Source: Xylaria sp. FL1777
Taxonomy: Eukaryota; Ascomycota; Sordariomycetes; Xylariales; Xylariaceae
DNA length: 64,000 nucleotides
Direction: 5' to 3'
Assembly: GCA_022578965.1 (NCBI GenBank)
Contig: MU400683.1
Span: 1-64,000, forward strand
The notes beneath the pieces are model-generated. The model was not told the origin of the DNA and did no database searches. It worked only from the letters and a program-made list of their open reading frames with translations. The position numbers and the translations under genes were made by a program. Of this stretch, positions 50,696 to 63,742 are shown one piece after another. The stretch's first letter is position 1. Each line of letters starts with the position of its first letter.

Positions 50696-53600
50696 TATAT
50701 AAATATAATAGCTAATATAATTATTGCTATAAAAAAAGCTAAACTTTATTGTTAATATATAGCTTTTTAAAGATTATATATAAACGTAAAAATTAAAACA
50801 GAACTATTATAGTTCTTTATTTAAGCAAATAAAATAGAAGTATTAAAAAGTAAGTAAAATGTATGTGCAACAGCTAAAAAAAAAAAAGAGCAAAAATAAA
50901 AATATATCTAGGTATACAAAAGTAAGCAACCTAGCTAAATAAAAACAACTAATATAGCTATTTAAGCTTGCGTAAAAAGATTAGCTATAAGTAAACAACA
51001 AATAAGCTAAAAATATAATTAATATGCTTTATTATATTTAGTAGTTCTATAATAAGTTTTATTAATATAAGTAATTGTTATAAAACAACGCTGTTATTAT
51101 AAAATTAATAATAATAGTATATATTACACTTAATATAACAATAATTGTTTTAAAAATACAGGTTTTAATTAAGTAAAATAAATCAAAGTATACTTACTAT
51201 CTTTTTTATTTATTAATCTTATTATATATTATTTTTTTAACTTTTAGTAAAATTTACAGCAAAATATATAGCTGCTTGCTTAAAAACTACTATTGTAAGT
51301 AAGTATATAGCTATATTTAAGTATAAAAACTAATTTTTAAACTATTATTTTATATAGCATAGCAAAGCACTAAAGTATAGTAGCAAGCAATAAAAAAAAA
51401 AGCTAAAAATAAGTTTTATTAGCTATATATTCTCCTAATGTTTTTAAACAACTTAAAAGATTATATAATGCAAAATATAGTATTAATAGCAGCAAAAATA
51501 TATATATAAAACTAAAGAAAAAATAAAAAAAAAGTTATTAAAAAGCTTAATAAAATTAATATTTTAAAACATTAGTTTAATAGCATTGTTTATATTTAAC
51601 ATATTTTTAATAGTATAATAGCAAATCAAAAAAAATAAATATTTTTTTTTTTTAATCTGTTTTAAAGCTTTATATAACTTAAAATATATATTATAATAGT
51701 TTAGCTTTGTTAACTTAATAAATATATAATAAAATATATTTTAAGAATAGTTTTAAAACTTATATAAAAAGTTAAATATACTAGTGTAAATGCAGCTAAA
51801 TGCAAATAAATATAAGCAAAAACAAAGTTAAAAGTAAACAGTGGTATTATATTATATAAAATAAATAGCAGTATAGCTATAATAATAATATATAACAAGA
51901 TTTTATAATTTTTTTTAATATAACTTAACAAGCAAAAAATAAAATTTATAGCTTAAAAAAAAAAACATTTATTAATTTATGCTAAAATATAACAAAAAAA
52001 TCCATTATTTTTCCTTTTTAACTATTGCTTTTTTCTTATAGGCCTTTAAAATACTATGTTTTAAGCAACGCGTAATTATAAACAATATATTATTTTCTAT
52101 ACTTTTATTAGTTATATAAGCCCTTTTATAAAAATTATATATAAAAGTAATAGCTTTATTATTATTATTTTTATTTAAAGCTAAATTAAGGTTAATATTA
52201 TTTCTATTAATTATTTTTAAATTAATAAACTAAGTTAAAAATGCTAAAGTATTTATATTAGTAATATCAAAAAATAGTGTTATATTTAAAACATTTATTG
52301 TTAATATTATTGTTTTAATAAAGCTTTAACTAAAAAGTATGCAAAAAACACTTTTAGTTTTAGCATTAATTATATTTCTGTTTTTAGAAATAAAGTACTT
52401 AAAAAGTATTAGTATAATAAGCAACTAAATAATAAATAAGCTTTTATTAATAGATTTTGCAATCTAAGAAGTATAAAGCAAAGTTTTAGTTTCTAAGTTA
52501 GCTATGTTTTTTTTAATAGTAGTTATAGTTATATTAGTATGCTTTAATGCTATAATAAATGCTAATTGTTTTTAAATATGCTTTTAGCAATATAATAGTA
52601 ATAAACCGGCTGCAAACAGCAAACCTAGCTCTTTAGTGCTAGCAAACTTAATTATATTAGCTATAATATAAAATATAAAGTTCTTTTTATTTTTACTAGT
52701 AATAAAAGTTATTAAGTTTATATCTTTAATATTTAAGTCTTTTTTATTGCAATTAGTAAAATTAATAATATTTATTATATTAATGTACTAGTAGCAAATT
52801 ATATTACTAAGTACCTTTTTAGCAATATGTTATACTAAGCTAAGCATATAAATTAAAGCTAACATTAGTACTTATTGTTTTTTGTTAACTTTAGTTAAAA
52901 TAATAACAACTGTAAAAGCAAAAATTAAACCTTTAGTCCTTAGGTTATACTACAAAAAACAAATAAAAAAAAAAATTAATGCTTTTTGTTTTTATTCTTA
53001 AGTAAGTTAAATATATATATAATTTATAACACTAGTTATAGTTACTACAAAAGACTAATGCTAATTTAAATCGTTTTATTTAATACTAAAAATAAATATA
53101 CTAAGTTTTATAAAGATTTTTAAACAATTTAGAATATTACTTATTAATACAGTGTTTTTATTAGTTTTAAGGTAATTTGTTTAAAATAAAGGTTAATACA
53201 AGCAAAAAAAAACGCATTACAATATATTAAGCTGCTTACTATAGTTATTTTACGTTAGTATATGCTTAACTAAACAAAAATAGTATTACATGCTAAAGCA
53301 CTATATTAACTAATAACTGTTTTTAAGTAGCTAGCAAACTTAAGTTTTATATTATACTTCGTATTTAAGTAGTTTTATATATTATAAGTTATATTATTAA
53401 ACCGGCTTACTATTATAAAAAATAAAGGAAATAATAAAACATAGTTATAACTTATAAAAAAAAAAGATTAGTTGCGTTAAATTTGTGCTTTTAAATCTAT
53501 AATAAAGTTTAAAATATCTAATAAAAAAAAATAAAAGCTATAATAAAAGGTGTAAAAAAAGCAATAAAGAAATTATTATATAATATAATTATCTTTAAAA

Positions 53601-56600
53601 AAGCTATTTAATATAAGTATATATATATATATATACGCGTATAATACTTATTAAAAAAATAAAAGCATACTAAAAATTATACTTTAAAACTGCTAAGCAT
53701 AGTATACTAAGTATAAAGCTAAAAGTTTAGCAAATAAATTAATAAAACTAGTTCTATAGATTTTAAGAAGATTTAAGGGCTATAACCTTAACATAATATT
53801 TTATAAACCTTAGTAAAAAAACATTAAACCACTTTTTTAAATTTTTAAGCAGCTAAAAAAAAATTAAAGTATAAACTATAATAAAAGTGCTAATTATGCA
53901 TAATATTTTACTTTTTATAAAGCTAAAACATTAGCTATTATTAAGCTACTTATAACGTTTTAGTTTTAAATTAAATAAACATTTTTAACTAGGTTTAATC
54001 TATTATTAAGTGTTAAAATTGCTATATATATTAGTAAAGCTTTATAATAGTTTAGTTTACTAGTTACTAGCTTAATTAATTATTTTAAGAACACTTTATA
54101 TAGATTTATAAAATTAGTTATGTAGTATTAAGCCACTCTTAAAAATATAGTTAAGCAATAAATACTTATAAATGCTATAATGCAATTATATAAAAAGTAA
54201 CCAACCTAAAGGGTAAAAATTATAACTTAAAACAAAACTAATAAAAATAAACAAAAAAAAAACAGAAAAAAATAAAACAAAGCAATAATGCTTATGCTAC
54301 TACTATTTAAAAAGCTTATATAAAGTAAACAAATTAAACTATTAGTAAAATTCATTACTATATAAAAATATATTATAATAGCTTTTATAAATTTATAAAC
54401 CTTAAAACTTTTCTTTTATTAAAACTTATAGATTTAATATTATATAATATATAATTAAAATTTAACTGCAAATATAATGCATAAATAGCACGTGCTATTT
54501 TATAGTATTATTTTACTAAAGAATTAACTTTTAAACATTAAATTAAGCACTAGTAATATATAAGTATATTAAAACAATAAAACAAAAAGCATTAATTTTT
54601 TTTTTTTTTTTTTAGAAAATCTAACTATAAACGTTAAGCATTATTAGCATATACTATATTATAATCCTATACCTAGTAGCATATGCTATTTTGTAGCTCT
54701 ATTTTACTTAGTAGCACGTGCTATTTTGTAGTTTTATACTTAGCAGCGCGTGCTATTTTATAGTTCTATTATAACAATAAAACAGAAAACATTAAATTTT
54801 TTATTACTTACTTATTGTTTAAAAATAAATTAGCACTTCTTTATTGTTTTTTATTTCTTTAATTTAGAAGATCTAAAAGCTACAAAACTATACTATGCTA
54901 AATGTAATTTATTAACTATGTTATCTTTAAGGATCTTAAGCACAGGATTAATATTAGCATATATTATTATAATACTAAAAGCATATCTGGTAAATTTTAG
55001 GTTTAAAAAAACAACAAGTTAAAACTAGATTAATCCTAGTATTTAAGTTAAAAAATCTGCATTAAAGGTTATAAATAGTTTTACTTTTTAAGCTTTTTTT
55101 ATAACTAAAGTTAGGCTTTTAAAAGCTACAATAACAATTAAAACATAAAAAAGGTATAAAGTTTAATTAAATAGCTTTAAGGGTTATTTTGTTCATATAT
55201 TATTAGCAATAAAATCATATAAAATATTATACTTAATTAAGCAATAGTTAATTAATTATATAATTAACTACATTAATATAAATAATTTTATTTAGCTAAT
55301 ATTTTAAAAAGTTTAAATAAATAATTGCTATTGTTTAAATATTATTAAGTAGTTATATATTTTATATTAAATACTTTAATAATAAAGTTAAAAAAACATA
55401 AGTGTTGTTTTACGTTTAAAAAAAGTCAAAGTATAGTTTTATTAAAACCTGTTTATTTTTATATATTTATGCCTTATATTACTATATAATATAAAGGGTT
55501 TTATAAAGCAATAAATAGCTAATAAATCATTTCGAATATAAAAGCATATAAAGCTATAAATTAAACTAGGTTTTCTAAAAGAATTTAGAACTACGCTAAT
55601 AAATGTTTTTTTGTTTAAATTTAAACGTTGCTTACTTTTAGGTTTATTGCTTAAATACTAAGATTTTATAGCTTAACTATTTAAACATGATTTAAATAGC
55701 TATTGCATTTTTAAACTTGGTTTAGTGTTATACTATAGCTATTTTAAATTAAAGTATTAATACTATTAAACTTAGCGTATTTTTTATAAGTAACAAAAAC
55801 TATAAAAATGCTATATAAAAATAATTTATATTACATTTAATTCTTAATAAAAGTAATTAATATATAACTGTTTTTTTTTCTTATTATATAATATTAATTT
55901 AATTACTACTTATATAACTAGCATAATGCTTTACTAAAAAACTAGTTGTAATATTTTTGTTGTTTAAACTTTGGACTTTTTTTAGTTTAATAACTTATTG
56001 CAACATAATAATCTATAGATATTTTTGCAACAGTTTACCTAAAATATAGGTCTTTAATGCCTTTAGATTTGCTAGTACATAAATTATTAATATAAAAAAG
56101 CAGACTTTAAATACTTTTAATTTTATAGCGTAGCTTACTAATCGTTTAATTCTTTAGAATTAATTAAACAAATTTGTTTTATTTATAAGTTTTAAACTAT
56201 AAAAACAAATGCGTTTTGCGTTATTTTTATTTCTTACAGCTAAAAGTTTTTTCTTGTTTAATTTATTAATAACGTTTAATATAACTTTAACTTTTTTATT
56301 GCTAAACTTGCTTCTTTATTATTATATAATGTTTTATTTTGCCTTAAAAAATAATGTTAGTTAAAAAAACTCTAAATTATTAGTAATTATTATGCTAAAT
56401 AAAACAGTATTAAAATTTAATATGTTTAGTTTTAAAACAATTCTTTTGTAAAGTTTTATATAATAACTATTTTATAGTACAACTTTTTATTAAAATTGCT
56501 TATAAAAAAATTAAAGTTTTGCTTTAATACATAAATGCTATAAAAAAAAAGTACAAATATTGTAAACTACTTAGTACTAGTTTTAATTAGTATAAACTAG

Positions 56601-56990
56601 TTTAACTTAATTATTAAGCAAAGATTATTTAACGCGCGTAAAATGTTATAAATAATACTTATCTTTCTTTTAATTTTTGCGTTATTTGCTAATAATATTT
56701 ATGCAATAATTTAATGCGCTAAATTAACTAAGTTAATAATACTAATTTAAACTAAAATAAAAATTTTGCAAAGGTTATTTAATACTGCTTATGTTTTTTA
56801 CGTACTATAAAAACTAAAAAGCAGCTTATATAAATATGCTTATTTTGCATTAAATTTATTAATGCTAAGCAAATATTAAAGTGTGCTATAGCTAATTATT
56901 TTAATATAAGCTATTTTTATTAATATTTTAAAAAGCTATATTATTTTAGTTTTATGAAAAAACAATTAATCTTTTTGTATATTTTGTACA
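50696..56990 (-). mobile_element. Repeat E, inverted copy (~6.3 kb)
   Basis: Reverse complement of 12045-18354. Shared landmarks include the ORF end at 52005, the AT tract near 53620, and agatct inside the 54880 region facing 14170. Its outer end near 56990 (gatatatcattaag) is approximate. Together with 43357-50695 it makes one continuous 13.6 kb E+A block. Confidence 0.75.
52005..52740 (-). pseudogene. Decayed ORF C-terminus in E, inverted copy
   Basis: The frame ends in KKKAIVKKEK and TAA (52005-52007 on the plus strand). It contains ELGLLFAAGLLLLYC in the region where the forward copy has KLGLLFITSLLLLYY, and SLNK/INKS variants farther on. Damage differs from the forward copy, which shows both were intact before RIP. 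Family unknown. Confidence 0.55.
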
Positions 56991-59869
56991 GATATATCAT
57001 TAAGTTTTATGCTAAAGATTAAAAACAACTAGCAAATATTTATTGCTAATTAAAAGAACAAATTACAGTTTAAAAACAAAATGTTTTATATATTGCTACT
57101 GCTTTGCTTTACACAGTTTCTAGTTTACGTAATATTATCTAAGTTTTTTAAATAAATACTATAAGGCCTAAACTATAAAATGCTAAAAATTTACTATATA
57201 TATATTATTAATAAGTTATAAATGCTTTAGCTTAGTTAAAAGTTAATAATTTATTATATATAAATATTTTTATTAATAATATAATGTTAGCTAGTTTTCT
57301 AGTTAACAATATACTACTATTATTAATAAATAAAATATATATTTTTACTAAAGAAAATTTTAACATTACTTAAGCAAACTATATAACTAACTAAAACTTT
57401 ATTTTTAGTATACTAATTAAACAACTATAAAGCTTTTAATATGTTTTTAGCACTAAGCAATAGTAGTAGCCTAGCTTAATAAAACAAAATAATTTAATAA
57501 AGTTTAATATATCTGCAGTATTTAACAAAAATAAAAATATCTAAAGAATTAGTATTAATAAAAACGCTATTTTAAAGATTAAAAGAACTATATTAAGCAT
57601 AAGTTTTTGCAGCGCTACTTTACTTAAAAGTAGTATTAATACTGCTTATTTTATAACAAAAACTGTTAATTTTGCTAAAGTTAATAATATAAAATATTTT
57701 AAAATATAGTAATATACTAGCTTTATTAACTACTTTAATAGAGATTTTTACTTAAAGGCATTTTTGCATTTTTTTTTATATAAGGAAAAAAAGCACAAAA
57801 ATGCTTTTATTATTAAAAATAACATTTATGCTTGTAATATTAACGTTAGCTAAAACATCTAAGTTTAGTATTATTTTTTGCAACACAAAAGTTGCTATAT
57901 AGCAAATTTTTTCTTTTTATTTCTACTTATAAATAATAAAATTTAAAATAATAGCACTTTTATTTTAAAGGCTTTAATTAAACAAAACGCATAAGCTGCA
58001 ATTTAAAAAGCATGCTGCTTTTTAAGCTTAGCAGATTTAAATGCTAAAAAGCGCTTTATTTGCTATTATAAATATTATAGCAATTTATATATTAAAACTA
58101 TACTAAAAAATATTTAATTAATTAAGTATAAATAGCTTTACTTTTACAAACAAAAAAATATTTTTAAAAATTAATTATAGTTGCTAATTATTATACATAG
58201 CTTACTTATAATCTAGTTTACTATTAATTTTAAGAATTAAAGCAACCCTATAATCTTTAAAATAGCGCTTTTTAAAAACTTAGCATAAGCTAAAGCACTA
58301 AATAAGTATTAAATAAGCTTTAATAGTAATTAATAAAGCTTTAAATTTGCTAAAACTATATATTAAAATCTTATAACTACTGCTTAAATGTTCTAAATAT
58401 ATATAAATATGTTTATTAAAAACGTAGTAAAAGCTAAAGCATTTAATAAAGTTGCTATATATTATAGTATAATAAAAAGCAATAATTAAAAAAGCTTTTA
58501 TTTGCATAAAATATTATAGCTAGCTAGTAATACTACAATGCATAAACTAACTAATAACCTAGCTACTAATAAAATCTTAGGCTTAAAAAAGCGCATTATT
58601 AGCTATATAAATTTTCTTTTTAATAAAGTGCGTTATGCTTACTAAATAATTAAAATTTAAAATACTAATAAAAGAAATAATGTTTAAATAACAATTTAGT
58701 TAACAATATTAGCTATATTACTACCTGTATTAATGTTTTAAATATATTAAAGCATTTTTAGTTTAACAAAACATTATTAATATTATATATAAAATAGCAG
58801 TATGCTTTTTTAAACGCTTATAATAATTGTTATGCTTATATAAACACTTGTTAAAAAGAACTATATAAAAAGATAGCTTATTAATTTAGCTATTTTTAAA
58901 CATTAATAAAAGTAATATATATAACTAAAAATAGCTTTATTAAAATTAAAAAGAACTATTTGCATGTTAGCAAAACTAATTTAATTATAGCATTAATATT
59001 TTAATGTAATTATAACTTTACATTTTTATAAAAACGCTTTTAAACTTTTTCTATTATATATTATATGCTAAATTATATAATAAAAGCGCTAATTAAACAT
59101 TATAAACTTATAATATTTGCAAAAAAAATCCTAAATCAAATAGCGCAATATTAATAAAAATAACCTTATAAAAAAAACATAAAAAAAATAAAAAATGATT
59201 TTATTATGCTATTCTTTATAACAAATAATAAAGCTAACATAGTTTCTTATAAGTTTATAGCTTTACTTTTTAATAAGCTAACAACTGTTTAAAAGCTTTT
59301 AGCTATTAAAGTTTGTGCTAATTTGCTTAAAATGCTAAACTATTATTTATTTATAAAAAACTAAGCTATAGTTAACTTTAATTACTTTTATACTTACGTA
59401 CTAAAAGTTTTCTTATAGTATATAATTAACTGCCTTAGTTTTAACGCTATTTAGCTACTATTAAACTTATTAAGCAAAAAAAGTTAGGTTTTTTTTTATA
59501 TGCAAGTTTATGCGCATAAAGAAACAATGCTTTAAAACATATGTTTGTACAATTATACAAGCAGCTTTTATTTTATAAAAAAACTAAAAAAGAAATTATT
59601 ACTACATTATTTTCCAATAAACAAAAATACTCCCTTTTTTAAAAAAATAATTTAAAAGCTTATTAATAAAAAGCAAATTTTAGTTTTTAGTAAACAACTT
59701 ATTAACAGCATAAATACAAACGATTTAAATTAAAGCGTTATACTAAAGCTTTTATTATTTATTTTATAGCATTGTTTTAGTACTTTAATTAAAATGCTTG
59801 CTTTTAAACTTTAGAATTATTATTGCGCTTAGTTAAATAGCAAGCTTTTATTTAAAGTTAGAAATTTAG
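56991..59869. other. Unassigned RIPed region upstream of helicase relic
   Basis: Very AT-rich with no second copy in the window. Short plus-strand stretches (for example around 58540-58620, reading KLTNNLATNKILGLKKR) look like coding remnants and could belong to the N-terminal part of the same protein as the helicase. This is not certain. No tandem repeats or RNA genes are seen. Confidence 0.4.
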
Positions 59870-61045
59870 ATTAGCTAAAAAAATCAAAAAAAAAAATAGC
59901 AAAAAACGCTAAAGCATAAAAAAATCAACAAGCTAATCTAATAAATAATAATAACTTACTATTTAATAATAATTAGCAACTAATAAACATAGAAAAAAAC
60001 TAGCTAAAAAAATCTCTGCATTTTTTATGCTATAATTTTAACCGGTTTAAACAATTACTTAAAAAAATAAATAAGCTACTTAGTATATTAAATAACCTTA
60101 AATAACTTATTTAGCAAGCAAACATTAAAAACGTTAAAAATGCACGTTTTAATATATTTACTAAAAATTAAACAAATATTTTTAACTAAATAAAAAATAG
60201 TAAAAATAGTAATAATGTTATACTAGCTAAACAAATTAGCGTTGCATTAATGCAACTAATGCAACTTAAATTAGCAATTTTAAAAAACCACATTAAAAAA
60301 AAAAATAAGTACATTATTTTAAAAAAGCTAAGTTGCATACATAACTATAAAAACCTAGTTAAAAGAAATAAGTTTATAATACCAAATTTTAAGTTTAACT
60401 AAAACTAATAGTATTTCTAAATATTAACATTAAATAATTTTAAAAGCAATACTGCTTTTATTAAATATTTTCTTTTAATAAAATACTGCATTATTAGCTA
60501 TATAATATATACAAAAAAAAATTTAAATGCAAAACAAAGTAAAGCAGTTTTGCTTATATGCTAAAAGCTTAACTTTAATGCTAACGTAGTACAAAAAAAT
60601 ATACTAAGACTATTTATTACTATTAGTTTTTTAAAAAAACAAAGCAGCACTAAAAAATCCGTTATTATTTAAGCTATATATAAAATATTCTTTTAGTTAG
60701 AAAAAAAAAACAGAATATTAATTACTGCTTCTACTAAAAGCGCAGCAGCAAATATTAATAGCATTACAATACATTTAGTAATAAAGTTTAAAGTATGCAA
60801 TAAACAAACTTTTTAAAGTTTAACATTAAAAAATAAAAGTACTATATAACTATAGCAAAATAAGCTTATTTTTATTATTAATAAAATTAGCATAATTTTA
60901 GCTAAACTTTTATTCTAAGTTAAAAAAGCTATATATAAAAACTATAATATAAAGAACAAAAAACAATTTAGTAGCTTTTTATATATTTTTATAACTAGTA
61001 ACTTTGCTTAGTTTTCTTTAATAAGTAGCATATTGCTAGCTAAAA
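59870..61045 (+). pseudogene. PIF1-family helicase relic, possibly Helitron-derived
   Basis: A single plus-strand frame (codons at 60034, 60241 and 60604) runs ~390 codons with only TAA/TAG stops. In order it shows LNAKQSKAVLL, then LRLFIT and SSTKKSVII (RIPed Walker A GGTGKS.VI), ITASTKSAAANI then TIH (motif Ia, TASTG.AA.NI.G.TIH), LIFIINKISI (Walker B IIDEISM) and YIFITSNFA-stop-FSLIS (motif III, GDFAQ.PPIS). These are the helicase motifs of PIF1/RRM3 proteins. The upstream part includes ALMQLMQLKLAIL. Later motifs are not readable. In fungi such frames occur in Helitron RepHel proteins and as separate PIF1-like genes; no Rep motif was found, so the source is open. Confidence 0.75.
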
Positions 61046-62565
61046 GTTCAACAAATTTAATAGCTTTTATACAAGCAATATATAGCTATACTTTAAATAA
61101 GCACTTAACGCATAAAAAATAAAAAAAATACTAATAATAAAACTTAAAAAGCAATAATTATAATTTTAGCAATTAACATATATAAAATATAAATAATAAA
61201 CATAAAAGTTATACTACTTATAAAGCTATTAAAATTATAAGCAACAGTAATAAAAAAGTAATAACTGCTTAAATTGCTTGCGCTATTAAAAAAGCTAAAG
61301 ATTTAGCACTAATAAAAAACGTTATAAAATTAGTTTGCTTAAAACAGTAAATAAAAGCATAAGGCAATATGCAATTACGTAGTTTTCTAAATTAATTCTG
61401 CTTTAAAACTTAAACTAAAAAAAACTAAAATATACTAAATGCTTAAGCAACAAATAACTTCTTATCGCTTTATTTTAAGCTTATTAATAAATTTTAACTT
61501 ATTATACATAATAATAAGCTATAGCATATTATTAACTTTAAAGCAGCATAATTGTTCTTATAGTACAATAACTATGCTTTGTTTTTATTTATTTTCTTAT
61601 TAAAACACAAGCTAAGTATACTAACAATAAAATACCTTACCGAGGTTTAAAAACATTTATATGCATAAATAAATGCAAATAATAAAAAAAAAAAAAAAAG
61701 TTTTTATAAAAACATAAGATTTAACTTAGCTATTTTAGCTTATAATCTATTTAGTAAAAAAATACTAATTATTATAACAACTAATATTTATTCTAGTTTA
61801 AGTGTAGTAAACAAAAGTAAATTTCTAGCAAAAAAGTTTATTTTGTTTTTTATAGCAATATATATTTGCTTAGCGCTAAGTATTTATTTTTATATAAAAC
61901 TGCTTGCTTATGTTTTTGTTAAAAAAATAAATAACAAAACAATATATTATTTAACTTTAAAAAGTAATATTATACTACTATTTTTTAGTTCTAAAAAACA
62001 AAAAGTAAAAGTACTAAAAGTTACTAAATTGCCTGTTATTTTTAGCTAAACAAGCATAGCTTATATAACTAGTTTAGCTATAACTAAGTATAAGGCCTAA
62101 AAAAAAACGTTCTTTAAAGTTGCTCTATGTTTAAATAAAACAGCAAATAGTAGCAAAAAAACTAACAATAAAAAAAAAAGCAGCAAAAAATTTTTATTTA
62201 TATATGTCCAATTATTAAAGTCTACTAATTTAAATAGTATATAGTTGCTTAGTAGTATAAAGCTAAATGTCTTTTTAAATACTTGCTTTCTTGTTAATTG
62301 CTAAGCATTAATAAATAAATTAAATAATATAAACATAAAAACTAAATTAAAAAACAAATCTATTAATATAAAAGAAAAAAAGATATAAAATAATTAAAAT
62401 CTTATAATATGTTAACTATTTGCTAAATAATTTGCACACTAAACAAAGAACTAATAGTTTTTAGCTTAAAGAATTAAGTTATAATAACTATAAGCATTAA
62501 AATAATAAAGCCTTTAAAGGCATAAAATAGCATTATATTTAGTAGTAATACATTATATATATTAG

Positions 62566-62745
62566 TTAAACTAATTAATTACTTAATTAATTAGTTAATT
62601 AATTAACTGAACTTTTTGTACTAATATATCTTACTATATTATAAATAAAGTTTGCTATATTTAAAACTTTTTAAAAAGTATATAAAGTAGCTAAAGCTTT
62701 ATACTTAACGTTAAAATGAATTAATTAATTAATTAATTAATTAAT
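62566..62745. repeat. (attaa)n-type simple repeats
   Basis: Two runs of taatta-type palindromic sequence, about 62566-62606 and 62718-62745, the second a clean run of attaattaattaatt. They lie ~110 bases apart. Simple repeat only. Confidence 0.8.
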
Positions 62746-62849
62746 AATATATTAACTACTAAAAATACTTAGCTTAACTGTTTAATATATTTAGTTTATT
62801 AATTAAGCTAGCGCTGCTTTAGCAACCTTTATATAAAAGCTGCTTTTAT

Positions 62850-62960
62850 GCTATATGTATATCTGTGTTTTTTTTTTGCTACTTTACTTTTCTACTTCCT
62901 ACAAAAGGGGTGGGTTTTCTATAGTAGTTAGTATGTTTTTTAGCCTATTTACTGTTTCTT
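62850..62960. other. Less AT-rich patch with ggggtggg
   Basis: Contains cttcctacaaaaggggtggg, with unmutated CC and GG dinucleotides that are almost absent around it. It may be a sliver of unique sequence that escaped RIP. No tRNA or promoter structure is evident. Confidence 0.4.
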
Positions 62961-63625
62961 TAAACCTATTAATAGCTAGCTATAGCGTTAATAGTGTACT
63001 AATTAGCTAAATAAACAAATAGTGCTTATAAAACAGAAAAAAAAAAGAAAAGTTGTTATATGTTCTTTAATATTACTTTTTTTTTGATTTAAAGCATTTT
63101 TTAAGTTTTAAAATAGCTAGCTTATAGCATACTTTAAAACTTATAAAAAGCTTATGCTTTCTTTAATATATATGCTTAACTAACCTTTTTATATATAGCT
63201 ATATAAAATATATAAATAAGTAATAAAATAAATTATAATAAATAAAGTAATTATATAATATGTTTAAGCATAGCTTAGTTATAATATAGTTAAACAAAAA
63301 GTATACTTGTTTTTTTACAAACTTAGCAATAGATTTAAAACATATAAAAAAAACAAACAGTAAAAATTATAAAAGTTTAGCATTAATTAAGTATGTTTTA
63401 TTTAATTATTTTATTTTTTTAATACTAATTAATTTATTGTACTAAAATATATATTATATAGTTTATTTAGTATATAAAAGTATTAAACTAGTGTTTATAG
63501 CTATGCTACTTTATTTTATGCTACTTTATTTTAGTAGTAATAATAAAATTAGTGCTAAAAACTAAAAGGTATAGTTACTTTATATCTAAAAAAAAAAAAA
63601 AAAAAACGTAAAACGCTTATAATTT

Positions 63626-63742
63626 CTAGCAGCAATAAAAATATTAGCACTACTTAAGTTATTAATGTAATAAATAATAGCTATATATTTATAAATGCTA
63701 GCAGTAATAAAAGTAGTAGCACTACCTAGGTTATTAAAGCAA
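63626..63742 (+). repeat. Direct repeat, 72-bp spacing
   Basis: ctagcagcaataaaa at 63626 and ctagcagtaataaaa at 63698 open two ~45-bp units that both continue with agcactac and ggttatta-like sequence. Differences are transitions except for one or two. Confidence 0.7.
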
